Source: Hydractinia symbiolongicarpus (taxonomy: Eukaryota > Cnidaria > Hydrozoa > Anthoathecata > Hydractiniidae). From it: a DNA stretch of 64,000 bases. Positions within the stretch are counted from its first letter, which is position 1; every line of letters begins with the position of its first letter. Under the pieces are notes generated by a model. That model searched no databases. It saw only the letters and a list, made by a program, of their open reading frames with translations, and was not told the origin of the DNA. The stretch covers positions 30,881,501 through 30,945,500 of the forward strand of contig NC_079875.1 of the NCBI RefSeq assembly GCF_029227915.1. Reading direction: 5' to 3'. This document shows, piece by piece, positions 1 to 9,990 of this stretch. The translations under genes were made by a program, and so were the position numbers.

Positions 1-523
1 CGGAAAAGAGGTGAAGGTTTAAGCAGAGAGTGTACGGCCAAATGAAATAAGGAGGGCAGTGGCGGTAGGATGGCTAAGTTCATGGTAACGATTGCGTATG
101 GAAAAGGTGTAATTGAGTGTCATCAGTATGAAGGTGGTCTCAGTGGTGAAAAGTGTGCACATTTTTTCAGGGGTCGCTTTCCAGTAATGTTTGAACGTAG
201 AAATAACCAGCGCGGGAGACTGTTTCTTCAAGATGGAGACCCTTCACAAAACTCTCGTTTGTCGCATAATGCTATGGGTTCCTTTCAGGTGCAGACTTTT
301 CAAGATTCCACCTCGTTCACACCGATCTTAACCCCATTGAAAACGTCTTTCATTTGGTTGGTATCCAGCTTAAGAAACAGGCCTTGAAAAGAAGACTTGA
401 GAAAGAAACCTATGTGCAATTCTGTCGCCGTGTACACTTTTAAATTATCCTTCCGCAATTGGTTCCATGCCAAAACGTGTTGATGAGGTTATAAAAGGTA
501 AGGGACGTCGTACCCGGCACTAA
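1..523 (+). pseudogene. Tc1/mariner transposase, C-terminal remnant
   Basis: Decayed cut-and-paste transposase, entering from the left edge. The frame open from base 1 (one TGA at 43-45) gives AKFMVTIAYGKGVIECHQYEG and then RGRLFLQDGDPSQNS; the latter holds the second catalytic Asp of Tc1-like DDE enzymes. After a frameshift between about 288 and 323 the next frame reads DLNPIENVFHLVG, the region of the third acidic residue. A further shift gives the tail IGSMPKRVDEVIKGKG, ending at TAA 521-523. The first catalytic Asp and the DNA-binding domain lie outside the window. Order and spacing match the family, so the identity is firm although the copy is dead (two frameshifts and stops). Confidence 0.9.
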
Positions 524-562
524 GCTTGTGAAAGACCTTGTAAAATTGTGCAAGTTTTGGAG

Positions 563-758
563 CAACGAGTAACCATCGAGTAACCATAGGCTGTTTACAG
601 GTTTTCCCAGCAGGATATGACGACTAACACGAGTAACCGTACTGTATATAAAGAATGTATAGTATTCCTTTAATATAAAATATGGTTACTCGTGTTACTC
701 GTCAATTTTGTTAAGAAATCCTCTAAACCCCCTATGGTTACTCGATGGTTACTCGTTG
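563..758. mobile_element. Foldback MITE with nested inverted repeats
   Basis: Bases 563-590 are the exact reverse complement of 731-758 (28 bp, built on the motif GAGTAACC). Inside, 619-638 and 684-703 pair as a second arm with 19 of 20 matches. The whole 196-bp piece could fold into one long interrupted hairpin. There is no ORF of note. No clear target-site duplication is seen, so the parent transposon family cannot be named. Confidence 0.85.
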
Positions 759-918
759 ACTTTTTGTTTGTTGTTTTTGTAGGAAGGCATAGTAAACTAT
801 ATATGTGTGTTATAATATAATTTGACTTGTTGTATGCGCAAATTACATGGTGTACACAACACCAATTGCTAAAACGTCTGAACAAAATAATAACATAAGC
901 TCCTAACAGTTTTGAAAG

Positions 919-1590
919 TCAAAAATGTTTGTGTACAACATAATTCGTCTTAGGTAGAATGTCTCTGTGATAGAACAGAACCAAAGTAACATTAAATACG
1001 TGGTTGTTATTCGTCACAACGGATAAACACAAGTTTGGCGAAACATCTACTGCAAACTGTATTTGAGCAAATAGGTGAAACGTTCGCCACCTCGTCTTCA
1101 TCATTGCATCTTCCCCGTCTTTGTTGTTACTTTTGCCAGAACATTTAATTGTGGAAATGCTTGTCACAAATATTGGTATGTGATTTTGTATGCAAATGTC
1201 TTTGGAGTAGTGTGTCTTTGGTGTTGAGAAAGGGACAAGTTGTCCTTCTAGCAAGTTGAGGAATTGTTGCCATGGAATCATGTTTTGGTTCCAGCGCAAG
1301 TCATTTAGGAAAATAAGTTCTTTGTTTTCGACACCAGCAAAGGCGGATTTATTTCATGAAGAATTTGAAAATGTGTCGTAAATCTGTGTCAACGGGGTCA
1401 ACAGACATGTCTTGCCACAATTTGCTGAACCAATTAGCAGTAAGTTTCGATTTTTGCTTCGACCGTATTCCAGCAAAATGCGGACTGCTTCTACAAAGAC
1501 ATATGCATTAATCTTGTTGTTTTTCAAAATCTCTTTAGCCATACCCAACCAGTCTTCGTTTACGCATGATCGCCCCTATACATCAAAATT
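919..1590 (-). pseudogene. SF3-type helicase/P-loop NTPase fragment
   Basis: On the minus strand two blocks in the same frame, separated by a single TGA at 1354-1356, form one protein. The upstream block has a Walker A motif, LLLIGSANCGKTCLL. Just past the stop comes KELIFLNDLRW, a Walker B-like strand ending in acidic residues, then WQQFLNLLEGQLVPFSTPKTHY and PIFVTSISTI. The last resembles motif C of superfamily 3 helicases, as used by Rep/NS1-type replication proteins of small DNA viruses and related mobile elements. Similar proteins recur in cnidarian genomes as far as I recall. No endonuclease domain is visible; another stop (TAG) lies about 10 codons upstream of the TTG/ATG region. Most likely a mobile-element or integrated-virus relic. 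Confidence 0.65.
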
Positions 1591-1765
1591 TTCAATTTTT
1601 GTTTTGCACTAAATGACAATTATCTTGCATCAATACGAAAATTCGCAAATATATAACACTCGTCTCTTTTAAATGCCTCGTTTTATCAATTTTATGGCCA
1701 AACTATACGGAAACAGAGACGATTTTGTTGACCCTAAATTACAATTATCTATATAATAATACGCT
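1590..1765 (+). repeat. Single monomer of the 124-bp satellite
   Basis: One and a half units of the satellite found in bulk at 32.4-36.06 kb: AAATGCCTCGTTTTATCAAT, then GAGACGATTTTGTTGACCC and a following ACAATTATC. The piece runs directly into the motif at 1749. Confidence 0.8.
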
Positions 1766-1830
1766 AAGTGTGTCCGCGAAACAAGGCATTATTTTAAAAT
1801 GCCGCGATGGAGTGCTTCTGTTGTTTTTAA
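1749..1830 (+). repeat. Shared terminus motif, Helitron-like 5' end?
   Basis: TCTATATAATAATACGCTAA followed by GTGTGTCCG occurs here and again at 40907. The sequences diverge after the motif, as expected if it is the fixed terminus of a dispersed element. A 5' TC start after an A would suit a Helitron, but no 3' CTRR hairpin was identified. Low-confidence assignment. Confidence 0.35.
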
Positions 1831-2214
1831 AGATGGCTAAGCGAGAAATTGGATGTTCCAATTGTGACTAAATCAACCTACACTTTTTAGCCACGTGATA
1901 CATAAGTCACCCTTACTAACATCACATGACCATTTCTCGGACATATACCGCCTTAAACTCAAACCTTTCATTAACCTAAGTTATATTGAAACTGACGGTA
2001 GGACTTGTTCAAGAAATCAAAGAAAGGGTATATTTAGTTTGCTTTCATGTATAAACCCATTCTTATTCCCCACTCACTTCTAAAGCTAGCTAGCTTAAAA
2101 CTACAGATTTAGATAGAATAACAATAGAATTTAGATAGATAGCACTTAGCTAGCTAGCGTAAAAAAGAGCAAACAGTACCTATGGTTAGATTTTCTTAGA
2201 TTAATTTAGAGTTT
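1831..2214. other. No gene seen; AGCT-rich stretch
   Basis: No coding signal. 2085-2160 is enriched in tetranucleotide GCTA/TAGC runs, a motif that recurs at 22.2-22.4, 26.8 and 41.6-41.9 kb. Confidence 0.5.
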
Positions 2215-2640
2215 TCCGTCATAAAGCTTCAACCGAAGATGCCAAAAAAGGAAGACCAAAAGGAATATTTAATGTCATTGGTCTTCCAAAGAAAAAGAGT
2301 GAAAAACTCATTCCATAGTGTATCATGGGTTATCAATGGCACGTTGTTGATCACAAAAAACGATCTCCGAGACAACCTGCACCCTAAATTGACAGATCAA
2401 TGTGTTCAATTAACATCTATTAAAGAATGCTTAGAAAATGAGGCCTGGAAAGAGCTATTTAGATTTTCAAAGAGAAAATAAAATTGGCTTTGTGAGACTT
2501 GCCAAAATGCTCTGGCAGAATCCCAATCCGTTGGATGTAACTGTTGCCTTAATTGGTACCATTTGTCCTGTATTGGTAAAACAAAATTACTGGCGAGACG
2601 CATATGGTTCTGCCGAGAATGTTTTAACGCACACGCGTAG
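2215..2640 (+). pseudogene. PHD-finger protein remnant (mobile-element type)
   Basis: C-terminal part of a protein ending in a PHD zinc finger. The first frame reads KGRPKGIFNVIGLPKKKSEK; after a frameshift (about 2310-2345) the next reads LTSIKECLENEAWKELF. One TAA (2479-2481) then interrupts before WLCETCQNALAES, CNCCLNWYHLSCIG and WFCRECFNAHA, with TAG at 2638-2640. Cysteines and the histidine follow the C4HC3 PHD order (C-x2-C, C-x-C-C, H-x2-C, C-x2-C). A KGRPK stretch followed by a PHD finger is, from memory, common in repeated cnidarian proteins thought to belong to transposons. No DNA-cutting domain is visible here. Confidence 0.75.
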
Positions 2641-3225
2641 ATCTGCAGAAATGCTATAAGATTTTCCTAATGCTTCTTTAAAAAGAATAGTGTTTTTTCG
2701 GCTCAGCCTCAATATTCTTCATTTTTTGACTAATATGAGCATAATAGCCTGAAAACATACAATCAGCCTTGTAGCACACGTAGTCAAACTTGTAGAAATG
2801 TAAATAAGAAAATATCTTTTCATCGTCAACTCTCCTACTTCTAGAAAAAAGAAATACGTGAATGCCGTACTTCTAGTAATAAATAGTAAAAATACGTGAT
2901 ATCTAACTTCTAGCAAAAAATAAATAAATAAAGGTACGGTCACGTACTTGTAGCCACTTCGCTTTCAAATTATTCAACAACTTGCTTGGTGGGTACTGCA
3001 ACAACGCTTTAGTATTATGAAGCACTCAAGATTAATTTTTGGATTTCATTTGTGGAAGTATGTTTTTTATCCAGTTGTACGTGGAGTGTATTTCACACAA
3101 ATGTCTGAGGGGATTGCAGCAATGCCAGGACTTCATAATAATCAGAATATCAAGGCAGGAAACAAGTTATAAAAATGAAATGGATAGTATTGACCTTAGA
3201 ATGAAACCATACATTTAATTACATT
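2641..3225. other. No gene; short imperfect repeat at 2836-2950
   Basis: Nothing coding recognised. 2836-2950 has three irregular copies of a CTTCTAG/ACGTGA-containing segment separated by A-rich spacers. Confidence 0.4.
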
Positions 3226-3231
3226 AAGTCT

Positions 3232-3600
3232 GGAAAGTCTATTGGCTTTTACCCGGAATATGACAATGCATTCTTCATCAACTAATGTTGTGTTGAACAA
3301 AACTTTTATCACCGTTATTTCCCCTATGTTGATATAAAGTTAGATTTCTTTCATGCGACCCAATTACCCATGAAACCCCGTTATTACTTACTGATGAACA
3401 CTTTCATTTTCGACAAAAAGATGACTTCTGCGCTGTTCGGACCATAAAAACCCCTGGTTATGCAGTAAAAAGAATTACCCCAGGACAAGGAACAAAAGCA
3501 AATGAAGTCCTTCATCGATTACTCAGGCATAGCCTACTCAGAGGTGCAACAGTTATGTCTCCTGAGGTTGCTTAAGTTGTGTTGACTGTAATCTTTTATA
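3232..3600 (+). pseudogene. Uncharacterised transposase-like protein remnant
   Basis: A broken reading frame with three recognisable blocks: DNAFFIN, a stop, then CCVEQNFYHRYFPYVDIKLD followed by FFHAT; after a shift (about 3362) RQKDDFCAVRTIKTPGYAV; and KRITPGQGTKANEVLHRLL, then RHSLLRGATVMSPEVA, a stop, and VVLTVIFYNY. The order D..QCC, KLDxFHA, GxGTxxNExLHR and LxGAT is one I recall from a large repeated family in cnidarians and other invertebrates, probably a DDE-type transposase. Compared with that family the middle is deleted. The match is from memory, so the family name is left open. Confidence 0.6.
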
Positions 3601-4437
3601 ATTACAGTAGAGTCTCCATAACTCGAACCTCTATAACTCGAATCTCTCCTTAACTCGAACAAATTCGTTGGCACCGTTAAAACTTCCTAATAAACTCTTA
3701 TAAAAAAACCTCTACAACTCGAACCTTCATAACTCGAATCTTCCCTTAACTCAAACAAATTTTTTTGTCCCTTGGAGACTTTTCTCTCCATAACTCGAAT
3801 TTTCTGACATCATAATCAAAATTCGAACAGTTTTCCTGATAAATTGGGTCTAAAAATCTTGTTAATACGTGTTTTGCAGGCCTTATTATTAATTCGAATG
3901 AGTAATGATGCGTCATCCAAACCTTTCGAACGTCTTTTTCGAACGTTTTCGAGAAAATCTAAAGAATTTCAAAAGAAAGACACTCTCATAACAATGTCGT
4001 CTGTGGCAGGATCAAAGCGTCGAATTGACAATAAGTCGTGCAAAATCAAGTACAAAGCTCTTAAAGCGTTGGAAAAGGGTACTGCGCCAAAGGACGTGGC
4101 AAAAGAGTTCAAAATTCCTCCAAGCACCCTGTCAACTTGGAAAAAAAAATAAAGAAAAGATTTACAAGCAGTTTAACAACGGGCAAACATCGAAGAGATC
4201 AAAGCCAGAAAAATTCGAAGATGTGAACAAAGCTGTTCATAAATGGTTACTTATGATGAGAAGTGAGAATATCCCAATCAGTGGCCCGATGCTGAAAGAG
4301 AAAGCTCTTGAGTTTGCCGAAGCGTTGGGTGTCGAGTCATTTCAAGCTTCTCAGGGGTGGATGGCTAAATGGAAAACCAGGTTAGTTGACTAAGATTTTG
4401 TTTGTTTATCTTCGTGAAGATAAAATCTAAAAAAATG

Positions 4438-4896
4438 TTACAATAGCTTTGGTAGTTGTTTTTTCAAAATATCAATAGACTCTCTTTCAGAGAGGAAGGA
4501 TAATTTGCATGGGACTTTCATCCTTAATCCATCACCAGCATTCAATGACTTTCCAGTAATTGTTATTTTGCAAACATTGAAGCTGTCATTCTTCAGAAAA
4601 TAAAATATGACTTTTGCAAAGCGTCCTGACTTTCCTAGTGGTAGATGTCCAATGATTTCTCCATCATTTTTCTTGACTGCAACTGCATATTTATCCATTT
4701 TATTTGTTGGTTCCATGAAACCATAAAATTCATCTCCAACAGAGGGTGTCCAATTACTTTTATAAACATGATACCCCATGACAAAAGCGTCGATTTCGTA
4801 CGTAATAAGTTTAATGATAGGAAGTTCTATACAACAAATAATGTCTGTTAATCTTTTGACTTGTTGGACTTTCATGGCTTCCATGCTTTCTTTCAC
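4438..4896 (-). CDS. HIRAN-type domain protein inside transposase intron
   Basis: A 152-residue ORF, antisense to the pogo gene and lying wholly within its intron. The core GYHVYKSNWTPSVGDEF, then NKMDKYAVAVKKNDGEIIGH, LPLGKSGRFAKVIFYFL, ICKITITG-like and PCKLSF matches the HIRAN-like fold (ligand-binding domain of HLTF/Rad5-type proteins) as I recall it from stand-alone repeated cnidarian ORFs. Known HIRAN domains bind 3' DNA ends. What a stand-alone copy does is unknown. The frame is intact from ATG 4896 to TAA 4438, unlike its host gene. A hairpin lies 35-80 bp upstream of its start. Either a late insertion into the intron or a passenger gene. Confidence 0.6.
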   Translation of the reverse strand: MKESMEAMKVQQVKRLTDIICCIELPIIKLITYEIDAFVMGYHVYKSNWTPSVGDEFYGFMEPTNKMDKYAVAVKKNDGEIIGHLPLGKSGRFAKVIFYFLKNDSFNVCKITITGKSLNAGDGLRMKVPCKLSFLSERESIDILKKQLPKLL

Positions 4897-4928
4897 TCGT
4901 CAAAACATGGTAACAATCGAATGTTTTC

Positions 4929-4980
4929 TATTCGAATCATGGCCATGGCATTCTAAATTTAGAATTCCATGATTCGAATC
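4929..4980. repeat. Inverted repeat upstream of HIRAN ORF
   Basis: ATTCGAATCATGG pairs with CCATGATTCGAAT across a centre containing AAATTTAGAATTCC. It sits just 5' of the minus-strand HIRAN ORF, so it could be a promoter palindrome or the end of the inserted segment. Confidence 0.7.
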
Positions 4981-6464
4981 AAACAAAATGTAAAGCTCCA
5001 TCTACACTAGTCACAACTACAGAGATAAACGTTTTTCTCATCCATTCCTTTCAGGTATGGAGTATCCTTCAAAACCATCGCTGGAGAATCACGGTCCGTC
5101 ACTGAGGAAATGACAGCGCCATGGTCGGAGACAACATTACCAACCATTCTCTCCCGCTATCCTCTGGAAGACATTTTTAACGCCGACGAATTTGGGCTTT
5201 TCTTTCAATGCCTTCCCAATAAAACTTTGCATATGAAAGGTGATAAGTGTTCTGGAGGAAAACACAGCAAAGTTAGACTTACTGATTTAGCTGCTGGTAA
5301 TGCCTTGGGGAAACGATTGCCAATGTTTGTAATCGGCAAGTCCGCCAACCCTCGTTGCTTTAAAGGTGTCAAAACACTACCCTGTCGATACCGTTCGCAA
5401 AAGAAGAGTTGGATGTCTGGAGAGCTGTTCGAAGAGTGGGTACGCGAGCTTGATCGAAAATTCTCTGTCTCTAAGCGAAAAATTGCTTTGATTATTGACA
5501 ATTGTACCGCACATCCTCATGTTGAAAACCTGGAATGGGTAGAATTGATCTTTCTTCCTCCAAATACCACGTCCCGAACCCAACCTATGGACCAAGGAAT
5601 TATCCGCGCCCTGAAAGCAAAATATCGATCGCTAGCAGTGCGGAAATTGATAAAAGCCTTGGACGAGGAAAGATCGACTCCGAAGTTCTCGATTCTTGCA
5701 GCTATGTACATGCTAAGGAAAGCATGGGATGATGTTTCCAACAAAACATTCACCAATTGCTTTCGAAAATCAGGAATTTCCCAAAAGGATGCAGAAAGAG
5801 CGATCAACGAAGATGACGACCCTTTTAAAAGTTTAACCAGCGAAGTAGAAGAAGACCCAATTCCAACCCTCGTTGCTGAACTCTCTTACATAAAACGAAG
5901 GTTTCCTGACCACATTGATCCTGACTTATCAACTGAAGATTTCATTGATTTTGACATTGAAGTCAGTACATCCCATGGGCGTCTGAAGACTGCTGACATC
6001 ATTGCTGAGATCACTGGGACTCAAGACGAAGAATTAGAAGAGGTCGACCGGCCGAGCAAGTGCGTACAGCTATCAACGTCCTCGAAGACTTGAGTATTTT
6101 TTCACATTTTGGAGAAGAAATGATAGCTTCCCTGAGGGACTTGAATCGTAATATCGCCAAAGATTTTGATATGAGTTGTAAGCAAACAGTTATCACCGAC
6201 GTCTTTTCTAAATAAACATTAAAAAATTCATTAAAAGTGTATTGTTTTGACTTTCATTAACCTAATAGCCCCCTTAAAGTTAGACTTAAGATTAAATATA
6301 ACGTTTTATCCAGCTGGTTCACGTAAAGGGAGGATATTCCGCTAAAAGTTGAAAACCTCTACAACTCGAATGTCTCCATAACTCGAACGATTTCCTTTTC
6401 CCCGTGGCTGACTTTTAATCGACCCTGAAACATAACACTCACCTACGATAAACCCTGTTCCCTT

Positions 6465-8425
6465 ACAAATATGAACGCAAATAAAAGACTGGTGCTGCGA
6501 ATAGTATGTTTCCTTAGTTATTCAAAATATGAAAAAGTTATCAAAAATTTCTACGTGCGCGTTTACTGACAATAAATATACTGTAACACGAATGTGCAAC
6601 GGGTCTACGCCCTTGGTGTACTTGAGTGAACAGAAAGAACAACTTCTTTCATTGTTCACCGTTGATGTTGACAATTACAAAAAGGAAAAACATAGTTATC
6701 GTGTAAAAACCGGTGAATTTTGCAAGTATACGCACAGAGAGTCAGCTTTAGTGTGAATAGAACATGCGGAAGACACCAACAGAAGTAATATATTGCAAGC
6801 TCCATAAAATTTCTTACGAGGAGATGTCAGTGGTATGGAAAAAAAATCTTCAGAATGTAAGGAATAGAATGTGCAATTTGGCCTTGCAAATATTATTACA
6901 CGAACTTGTGTTAAAGCACAATCGGGGTGCCTCAAGCAGGATAAGTGGAAAAAATCATTTATTGTAAAATGTTGCAGTGAAATTGTTGATTATTCCGTTA
7001 ATTTTGAACTCCTCCAATATCCGTACGATCGTTGGATGTACAAAAACAGTTTCTGGTACGTTTTAAGTACTTATTACATTGCCACAAGTAATATATCTTT
7101 TCATATAAGAAATGCACCTATCAATTTTTACATAAATGCTATTGAAAGTGGCAAAAAGTTTGTCTCTACTCCAGTGGCATCATTAGATCGCAAAATTTTT
7201 AACAGTGGTTACTGGAAATAGTAATTTCACTTTAATTTTAAAAGTTGTTACACTTTCAAATTACTATTTAAAAACATACTTTTAGCCAACGTGGTTAGAA
7301 GAGATAATACAGTTCACTCAACGTACCCCAACAAAGTGTACATGTGTACTGTCTGTTTTAGTAAAAGTATACTGATCAAAAATTGATTCATTAGCACTTT
7401 CACTTATATGTGTATCTTCCAAGGTTAAAATAACATCTTTATAACGGTGTTGACGCACAAATATTGATGCTGCAACTCGTAAGTCTTCATGGGTTCCAGC
7501 AAAATGTGGTTCAATTTTTTTATAAATTGTTTCCAAAACTGCATGATAAAATCAGTTTCAATCTCCAGCAGTTATATATATAATAACTAAGGAAATGTCC
7601 TAATAAATCGATTCTCAAAATTAGGGGTGAGACCAGAAACCAACTTAACCAGAAGTGAAGTTCATGAACACTACCTATACTACACTCTGGTGCCTAATAT
7701 ACACTTCCCCAGACCCTGGACATATAGTATTCTAAGTTTCTGGTATTAATTATTTCACCGGAAGACAATAGAAGCCATATTTTTCATGGTGGCTTCAAGC
7801 ACAAAGAGTAGTTTAGCTAGCTAGGTATATTAAAACCAAGACATGTAAAAATAAAAATTGAATCATCCAGACCTTCACGACTCACTCTTCTTCTGCCGCA
7901 TGAAAAGGATACCACGTAAATATACCAACGTAAGCTGATAATTTAATATTTTAAAATCTTCTTATTAATGAAGCGATAAATACAATACGTTTTTGCGCGT
8001 TAAAAACGTTCAAATTAATAAAATGCACCTTCAAAAAAAGGTACAAGCTTTCCAAAACTATATAAAAAATGAAGAAAATTTTTTTACAATCATTTTGTAT
8101 GCAAATACAATCCCACATAATGATACAAACATAAATACATAAAAACTAATAAGATATGTGTTTTTAATTACTTAAAATATGTATTTGTGTTAGGTCGGTA
8201 AAATACACGATAATTTAAACTAGCCGATAGCCGATTCTTTTGGTATACCACGCGTGTAGCAAACGTGCTCCACAATTTCGCTTCGCAAAAATATTTATTG
8301 CATTAAAACTGGCCATTCACAGAAAGCCAGCATTCGGCGCTGGCGAAATCTTAGGGCTTCACTTTGGAGTCAGAAAGTGGATATTTTTCGACTCATTTTG
8401 TTAAGATGCTATAGCCAGTGACAGA
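6465..8425. other. Unassigned stretch with weak ORFs
   Basis: ORFs of 75 codons (6529-6756, +), 116 codons (6871-7221, +) and 72 codons (7318-7536, -) are present. None shows a motif I can name. They might be the N-terminal part of the Helitron that follows, but nothing in the translations proves it. 7540-8425 shows nothing recognisable. Confidence 0.3.
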
Positions 8426-8432
8426 ATAATAG

Positions 8433-9990
8433 ATGGTTGGAAAATGGTTCTCACCGCAGTACTGGCAATGGCAACATGCATTTCTTATTGATGGTATCAG
8501 TCAATTTGAGTATCCTCATATATTTATCTCCATCGGAATGGTACTTTTCCCAGGTAAATATGATAACATGTCATACACAGTCTCATTTGCATACGTCATA
8601 ATGTGTGAGATATACATATGCCTTTATCTGCGGATGTAACTGGCCATCAAGTTGCCTTCAGTTACTTGACTCAATATCATCTATGTGAACCTAGTGGATG
8701 GTTTTTCAAGATACGAAAATGGCTTGGACTATTTCCCGAACAAGAAGATATATAATTATACGCATAAGAACAAAATCATTCAACAATACATGCAACAAGA
8801 AAATTTAGAAAACGATTTTACATTGTTGCAGTACTTGCGACAGTTTGATGTAAATAAAAAGAAGAAATATAAAGGCATGCAAGATACTGCAAGATAGTGA
8901 TGTTTTCTACATGACACGATAATGTGATATCCATTTTAATATAATATGGGAAATAATACATTTGTTGGAATTCAACTGGCAGCACACGTTGTTTAACGTA
9001 AAATTTTGACAACTGGAACATTTAACTTCTTTAAATACATCAACGTTACCCGAAAAATTACTAAATTTTTTACTGCTATAACATGTAATCCAACCATCTG
9101 GAACGACAAAAAGAAAGTAAGACAGTTTTTAAAAGGATTGAGATACCTTTATGTACTTTTTTGATGCATGAAATTGGCTTCATTAAACTACTTCCGTAAA
9201 TATATGACTGAACGTGCTACAGAAGGTGGAAAACACTGTCCTACTAATACACAGTCATTTGTTAAATATTTTCATGAAAATATGGAAAGCTATGATAATA
9301 GTAATTATGCATGGCATCCGCGAAACAAGCCATACATTTTAATAACAGGAGGATATCTTTCATCTAGTTACAAAGAGATTTTTGGCAACAAAATTACAAC
9401 TGAAACGGTTTATTCTGCATGTTTCATACCTGTGGATAACAAAATCAGTTGTATGATGAATTGGAACTAAGTCATTAAGACGTCATCATATTAAAAAAGG
9501 TTCATATTTCCTTTTCTATGTACATAATTTTTAATGATTCCGATGTTATTTAGGTAAGTCAAATATCTCAAAAAGTTGCATCCTGTTGTTGTATTTTGTG
9601 GTGATAAGCAACAACAACAACCGATTTCGGATGGCCAGGAGCAGTCCAGTTTATTAATAAATAAAGAGTTTCTTAATCTTTGTTTAACTTACAATTTAAA
9701 TCAACAATTTCAATGTATGGACAAAACTGCGTGTATGCGTGTTGTTATCACTAGAAATATTTGCAAATCAAGTGGTGTAGTTAACGGTAAAGTATGTACT
9801 GTCGCAACAATAGAAAATTTTACAGTTTTTGGTGGGGTATTTATAAAGCACAATGGAAAACGTTGCGTAATTGTATGGTATTTTTTGATAGAGAAACTTA
9901 TTCGCCAGGTTGTGGATATGTAGCTGCTTCTCGTGTCAAAAGATTTAGTCACATTATATTTCTAACAGCACCAAGTTTTCGTTGTTAATT
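8433..9990 (+). pseudogene. Helitron Rep/helicase remnant
   Basis: Fragments in element order. 8433-8560 reads WFSPQYWQWQHAFLIDGISQ, then FEYPHIFISI, like the SPQYW...I.QLG.PT.F.T.S segment of Helitron-like N-terminal proteins. 8685-8897 reads SRYENGLDYFP and ENLENDFTLLQYLRQFD. 9576-9870 reads VVVFCGDKQQQQPIS, the position of GDxxQLPPV in PIF1-type helicases, and then VVITRNICKSSGVVNGKVC, the xITRNxDxxxGxVNG region. A frameshift near 9880 gives PGCGYVAASRVKRFSHIIFL, equivalent to the helicase VALSRV motif VI. The Walker A segment was not found. Multiple stops and shifts show a long-dead rolling-circle transposon. Confidence 0.7.

Larger units (their letters stand above)
3994..6215 (+). pseudogene. 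Tigger/pogo transposase, two exons, frameshifted
   Basis: Exon 1 starts at ATG 3994 (MSSVAGSKRRIDNKSCKIKY) and encodes a CENP-B/pogo helix-turn-helix. It shifts frame in the A9 run at 4140-4149 and continues with a second DNA-binding domain (KWLLMMRSENIPISG... QGWMAKWKT). The donor is AG|GTTAGT at 4381; the acceptor ends at 5054 and the frame fits exactly (KTR|YGVSFKTIAGES). Exon 2 carries the DDD catalytic core: NADEFGL, LIIDNCTAHP and TSRTQPMDQGI. Near 6045-6055 another frameshift separates the core from a plausible true C-terminus, which ends in CKQTVITDVFSK at TAA 6213. If both indels are real the copy is dead; apart from them it looks nearly full length (about 540 residues). Confidence 0.88.
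3605..6460 (+). mobile_element. Tigger/pogo-type DNA transposon, decayed
   Basis: The left end (3605-3800) has at least six copies of an ATAACTCGAAC-type repeat after ACAGTAGAGTCTCC, typical of pogo/Tigger ends. A transposase pseudogene follows, then at 6355-6405 two more repeats (CTACAACTCGAATG, CCATAACTCGAACG). These right-hand repeats run in the same direction as the left ones, so a classical terminal inverted repeat is not seen. The right terminus is either lost or lies unrecognised beyond 6405. Confidence 0.8.

Noticed and set aside
4929-4980. Transposon terminal inverted repeat of the HIRAN insert
   Set aside because: Both arms lie on the same side of the ORF, so they cannot be its two ends; kept only as a local palindrome.
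5205-5807. Minus-strand ORFs opposite the pogo core
   Set aside because: Antisense shadows of a clearly recognised transposase.
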